Of a stretch of 17,793 nt of DNA, positions 15,534-17,793 are shown one piece after another. Position numbers and translations under genes: made by a program. How positions within the stretch are numbered: the first letter of the stretch is position 1; each line of letters starts with the position of its first letter. Origin of the DNA: an uncultured Bdellovibrio sp. (GTDB taxonomy: Bacteria > Bdellovibrionota > Bdellovibrionia > Bdellovibrionales > Bdellovibrionaceae); NCBI RefSeq assembly GCF_946478835.1, contig NZ_CAMLDV010000071.1:1-17793 (forward strand), read 5' to 3'. The notes under the pieces are model-generated. The model made no database searches, had not been told where the DNA came from, and saw nothing but the letters and a program-made list of their open reading frames with translations.

Positions 15534-15599
15534 TGAGACGTTTTTCGGTTAATGTTTTTTAGTTCCTGGGCCTAAGTCTCATAATGAGACGCTTTTTCG
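15534..15599. promoter_or_regulatory. Palindrome and direct repeat in a divergent intergenic region
   Basis: GTCTCAT-A-ATGAGAC (15576-15590) is a perfect 15-bp palindrome. GAGACG-TTTTTCG occurs near 15534-15546 and again as GAGACGCTTTTTCG at 15586-15599, about 52 bp apart and overlapping the palindrome. The sites lie between two divergent genes, which is where an operator for both would be expected. No regulator is encoded nearby. Promoter hexamers could not be assigned with confidence. Confidence 0.45.
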
Positions 15600-15645
15600 A
15601 GGTATGCCTTTTGAATTGGTATTTCAGCATTAGGGAGAGCTTCAA

Positions 15646-16707
15646 ATGAAGGCTTCGCGATTGGCTATTGTTTTGTCATGCTTCGGCGTTTTTTGCGCCT
15701 CTTCTGCTTTTGCTCAAAGCCGATGTGAATCTTTGTTTTCTTCAGAGTATGCACTTCAAGGTCGTGTTGAAGTGGAAAGTACCGCCCTTCAGGGGCCCAA
15801 GGCAGAGGACTTTGCGAAAACTCTCTCTGAAATTGAGTCTTTGCTTTCGCCTTTAGAAATTCCGAAGCAGTCGACTGTCAGAGTGGGAACCGCGTTTAAG
15901 GCTTCAAGTTTTAATGCCGAGAATTTTGAAATTTATGTAGGACTGCGCCCAGATTCGATGGGAAAAGTGCATCCTAAAATTAATCAAACAACTTTGGCGC
16001 ATGAATATGGTCATGCGATTTTTGAACACAATTTATTGAAAGATTTGGAGAGCTACAAAGGCATCAAAGAAGACGCTCTCACTCTTGAAAAACGTCTTCA
16101 GGAAAAAGTCGAAGAGGCAAAGCAGCTTGCTTACCGCTCGCAGGTGACCTTTCACAATAAAGAAAAGAAAGCGGAGTTAGAAAACCTTGCTATAGATAAA
16201 GCTTATGAAGCCAAGGCCATGTCCGAGAAGCTTCAGAATATGCGTCGTTATTGGCTGATTCGCAGTGCTCATCACGAACTTTTTGCCGACACAATTGCAT
16301 TAGTGATGACTCGTGATCCGAAAGCGGTGAGTGACCTTCTTACTTCGCGAGAAAAAGAGGCGCAGGTGAAAAAGCACTCTTCAAACGACATCAACATGCG
16401 TGATTTTACGAATGGAAGACATCATTTGAATGAACAACGCTGGGAAAAAGAACAAGTTTTGTTTTCAGGCTTCTTCGGTGATGTTTATTATGCTTTCTTA
16501 CCCGCGCGTTGGGAACTTTGGAAAATCACAAAGAATAAAATTAAGAGCGACAATTATAGAAAAGCTCTGCCTTACAAAGTTTTTTCTATCTTAGAAAGAA
16601 ATCTTTCTGAGTCTTTTGCGAAAGATCCACAGACTCTTGGCAATGGGTTTAAAGATTTGCAGAGGATGAATCAACAAATCATCGAAGACTTCCGTCGCGA
16701 ACTTTAA
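15646..16707 (+). CDS. Secreted HExxH zinc metalloprotease-like protein
   Basis: Encodes 353 residues. The ATG has GGGAGAG seven bases upstream. The signal peptide ends SSAFAQS at about residue 24, so the protein is probably exported. The zincin motif HEYGH (119-123) is preceded by TTLA. A second motif, HHELFAD (209-215), offers Glu211 as third zinc ligand in gluzincin fashion. Between them is a charged helical insertion at about 135-200 (EKRLQEKVEEAKQLA, ENLAIDKAYEAKAMSEKLQ) that looks coiled-coil. The C-terminal part is helical and polar. Zinc binding and peptidase activity are inferred from the motifs; I cannot assign a MEROPS family by eye. It is a single-gene unit, with operator-like repeats upstream and a terminator hairpin downstream. 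Confidence 0.85.
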   Translation: MKASRLAIVLSCFGVFCASSAFAQSRCESLFSSEYALQGRVEVESTALQGPKAEDFAKTLSEIESLLSPLEIPKQSTVRVGTAFKASSFNAENFEIYVGLRPDSMGKVHPKINQTTLAHEYGHAIFEHNLLKDLESYKGIKEDALTLEKRLQEKVEEAKQLAYRSQVTFHNKEKKAELENLAIDKAYEAKAMSEKLQNMRRYWLIRSAHHELFADTIALVMTRDPKAVSDLLTSREKEAQVKKHSSNDINMRDFTNGRHHLNEQRWEKEQVLFSGFFGDVYYAFLPARWELWKITKNKIKSDNYRKALPYKVFSILERNLSESFAKDPQTLGNGFKDLQRMNQQIIEDFRREL

Positions 16708-16785
16708 AAAGTATCCGGAACTCAGACGACCGAGTTTCACTTCTTCGCTCTCAATAGTTTTGAACAGAATCTCAAATTTGCAGAA

Positions 16786-16813
16786 ATAAAAAAGCGGCCT
16801 CAAAGACCGCTTT
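16786..16813. terminator. Bidirectional terminator hairpin, better on the minus strand
   Basis: AAAGCGG (16791-16797) pairs with CCGCTTT (16807-16813), with a small inner CT/AG pairing. On the plus strand it is followed by TTTCTTAAGG, a short U-tract, 84 bp after the metalloprotease-like gene. On the minus strand it is followed by TTTTTTATTT, a better U-tract. It therefore can also end a transcript arriving from 17121 or further right. Nothing is seen in 16708-16785. Confidence 0.75.
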
Positions 16814-16823
16814 CTTAAGGACT

Positions 16824-16851
16824 AGAATTCCCCTTAGCCAAGGAGAATTCT
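16824..16851 (+). promoter_or_regulatory. Hairpin that buries the ribosome site of the 32-residue ORF
   Basis: AGAATTC-c-CCTT (16824-16835) pairs with AAGG-a-GAATTCT (16840-16851). It has 11 base pairs, one mismatch and an AGCC loop. The Shine-Dalgarno AGGAG (16841-16845) is entirely inside the 3' arm, and the hairpin ends one base before the ATG at 16853. In RNA form this should restrict ribosome access unless it is opened. Confidence 0.65.
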
Positions 16852-16852
16852 T

Positions 16853-16951
16853 ATGAAAAGATACACAGACAGTATTCTTTTCGTCAGTTTTTGGAATTTC
16901 CTAAAGCTACTTCTGCTGATTTTATTTTTATTAATCAGTTCATGTAGTTAG
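16853..16951 (+). CDS. Candidate 32-residue hydrophobic peptide, lipobox-like or toxin-like
   Basis: ATG at 16853 to TAG at 16949-16951, with AGGAG seven bases upstream. It begins MKRYTDSILFVSFWNFLK and continues with an uninterrupted Leu/Ile/Phe run (19-28) ending ISSCS. The basic N-terminus plus a hydrophobic core gives one membrane segment. The end ISSC fits a lipobox, but the mature lipoprotein would be only Cys-Ser. The composition also resembles small type I toxins such as the Ibs peptides. No extension in another frame after the stop was found, so it does not look like a truncated longer lipoprotein. The good ribosome site lies in a hairpin. That it is translated is inferred from spacing and composition; no homologue is claimed. 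The plus strand has no confident promoter, only a weak TTGAAC at 16760-16765. Confidence 0.5.
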   Translation: MKRYTDSILFVSFWNFLKLLLLILFLLISSCS

Positions 16952-17123
16952 GAACAACCTTAACTTCAGGCTTAAGGCACATAATTCGATAAGTTCCGGT
17001 TCGTGGGCGAGCCGAGCTTAAAACTCGGGGATAATCATCATGGACGAAGCGGCTTTGAGGCCACCTTTGAAAAAACTCCATGAATCTGGACAGGGAGCGT
17101 TCTTGAACATAGTATTCGTTCAT
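16935..17123 (-). CDS. Doubtful 62-residue minus-strand ORF, or an antisense RNA
   Basis: A minus-strand ORF starts at the ATG at 17123-17121, which overlaps the HD gene's ATG (CATG), and ends at 16935. It overlaps the last 17 bases of the 32-residue ORF in antisense. The product would be basic (MNEYYVQERSLSRFMEFF to KPEVKVVPNYMN), with no recognised motif or signal peptide. No good ribosome site precedes the ATG. For it: it fills an otherwise empty 170-bp stretch and is followed downstream by a terminator with a good minus-strand U-tract. Against it: short length and an awkward start. The same stretch has hairpins on the RNA level (CGGTTCG/CGAGCCG and CCGAG/CTCGG at about 16999-17028), so a non-coding transcript is an alternative. 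Confidence 0.25.
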   Translation of the reverse strand: MNEYYVQERSLSRFMEFFQRWPQSRFVHDDYPRVLSSARPRTGTYRIMCLKPEVKVVPNYMN

Positions 17124-17700
17124 GACTATTGAAAGCCTACTTCCTTTTATTAAAGAAATTGATCGTCTTAAAAAAATCGAGAGACAAGCGCTCATTCACA
17201 ATGGGGGTCGTCGCGAAAATTCGGCGGAGCATTCTTGGCATTTGGCGATGGCGGTTCTTGTTTTAGAAAAAACATCTTCGGAAAAAATTGATATTGCGAA
17301 AGCTGTGAAAATGGCGCTTCTTCATGACATCGTGGAAATCGATGCTGGTGATACGATGGTGTACGGAGATCTTTCTAATAAGAAAGCCAGTGAAGCGGCG
17401 GCTCTTGAAAGAATCATGGGTTTACTGCCTAGCACCGTTGCTGAAGAATTTAAGTCTTTGTGGAATGAATTTGAAGAAGGCGTTTCGCCAGAAGCAAAAT
17501 TCGTTTCTGCCATCGATCGCTTTATGCCGATTTTTTCAAATTACTTAAACGAAGGTTATTCCTGGAAAAATCACAAGGTCACTGTGGATAAAGTTGTAGC
17601 AAAATGCCAGCCACCGATTTCTGAAGGATTGCCAGAACTTTGGAAAGTGACCGAACGCATGTTGGAAGAGTCCGTTGCGGCCGGTCACCTAGCTCGTTAA
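17122..17700 (+). CDS. HD-domain phosphohydrolase, YfbR/HDDC2-like
   Basis: Encodes 192 residues, typical of the HD family related to 5'-deoxynucleotidase YfbR and HDDC2. These cytoplasmic metal-dependent enzymes remove the 5' phosphate from (deoxy)nucleoside monophosphates. The metal ligands are visible: His37 in SAEHSWH, His68-Asp69 in LLHDIVEIDAGD, and Asp132 in SAIDRF. The N-terminal helix (LLPFIKEIDRLKKIERQ) and the EHS motif are typical. If it acts on deoxynucleotides, it would supply nucleosides to phosphorylases like those at 5584-7757, though it is not in that operon. The ATG at 17122 gives the expected N-terminus, but no ribosome site lies at normal distance (AGGGAG is 24 bases away). 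Its stop abuts the stop of the convergent gene with no gap. Confidence 0.88.
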   Translation: MTIESLLPFIKEIDRLKKIERQALIHNGGRRENSAEHSWHLAMAVLVLEKTSSEKIDIAKAVKMALLHDIVEIDAGDTMVYGDLSNKKASEAAALERIMGLLPSTVAEEFKSLWNEFEEGVSPEAKFVSAIDRFMPIFSNYLNEGYSWKNHKVTVDKVVAKCQPPISEGLPELWKVTERMLEESVAAGHLAR

Positions 17701-17793
17701 TTATTTCACATCTGTGGGGCCCACAAGACTGATCACTGTGGGCTGCGCAAAAAACTTCTGTGCTAATATCTCAATATCTTCCGGCGAAATCGC
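17701..17793 (-). CDS. C-terminal end of a probable M16 family (insulinase-like) peptidase, partial
   Basis: The minus strand is open from the window edge to a TAA at 17703-17701, encoding the last 30 residues. The end reads AISPEDIEILAQKFF followed by AQPTVISLVGPTDVK. The pattern of helix (SPEDI..LA.KFF) then a short strand (TVISLVGP) is typical of the C-terminus of M16 zinc peptidases and processing-peptidase-like proteins. The zinc site (HxxEH) would lie outside the window, so activity cannot be judged. It is directly convergent with the HD gene. Confidence 0.55.
   Translation of the reverse strand, partial: AISPEDIEILAQKFFAQPTVISLVGPTDVK

Noticed and set aside
15584..15649. A 21-codon plus-strand ORF (MRRFFEVCLLNWYFSIRES start) whose TGA overlaps the metalloprotease-like gene's ATG.
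   Set aside because: No ribosome site precedes its ATG, and that ATG lies in the operator-like palindrome. The overlap with the next start is probably chance.
17040..17132. A 30-codon plus-strand ORF beginning MDEAALRPPLKK.
   Set aside because: It runs into the HD gene's start in another frame, has a poorly placed ribosome site and no notable composition.
17713..17742. Inverted repeats TGTGGG/CCCACA at the end of the HD gene, considered as a terminator.
   Set aside because: No U-tract follows on the plus strand, and the bases are coding for the M16 C-terminus.

Overview
The window looks like chromosomal DNA of a Bdellovibrio-like predatory bacterium. This is inferred from gene content: RNase G next to a pilT retraction ATPase, many secreted proteins of unknown function, a lipoprotein subtilase, a nucleoside-degradation operon and a Tat operon. 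GC content is moderate. No rRNA, tRNA, CRISPR array, transposase or prophage gene is seen, and gene order and codon use look like ordinary backbone.

Layout. 1-3237 (minus): a secreted Cys-rich helical protein lies downstream of RNase G (rng), with a terminator-like hairpin between them. 3380-4483 (plus): pilT, divergent from rng. 4488-4862 (minus): a small exported membrane protein whose 3' end contains pilT's terminator. 4922-7757 (plus): deoC-pdp-punA, joined by two TAATG start/stop overlaps. The operon converts pyrimidine and 6-oxopurine nucleosides to free bases and sugar phosphates, and deoxyribose-5-phosphate to acetaldehyde and glyceraldehyde-3-phosphate. This fits a predator that feeds on prey nucleic acid. 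7837-9212 (plus): a consensus -10 box, a compact leader that can be drawn as a pseudoknot, a lipoprotein subtilisin-like protease and a terminator. 9235-12975 (plus): a three-gene acyl-CoA carboxylase operon (carboxyltransferase, biotin carboxylase, biotin carrier) closed by a strong bidirectional terminator. 12995-15514 (minus): a conserved protein of unknown function, tatB and tatC form a compact operon, followed by a separate secreted protein. 15646-16707 (plus): a secreted HExxH metalloprotease-like protein. 16708-17121: a gene-poor stretch. 17122-17700 (plus): an HD-domain phosphohydrolase. 17701-17793 (minus): the C-terminal end of a probable M16 peptidase.

The least ordinary part is 16786-17123. 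It holds a 32-codon ORF for a hydrophobic peptide ending in a lipobox-like ISSC plus one Ser. Its ribosome-binding site is buried in a near-perfect hairpin. An upstream terminator has its better U-tract on the opposite strand, and an antisense ORF or RNA may run across the locus. This resembles a type I toxin-antitoxin arrangement, but a very short lipoprotein or leader peptide is also possible. The second candidate is the pseudoknot-capable leader of the protease gene. Most other genes are recognisable families; the useful details are the split carboxylase alpha subunit and the acetyl-type residue in its carboxyltransferase.
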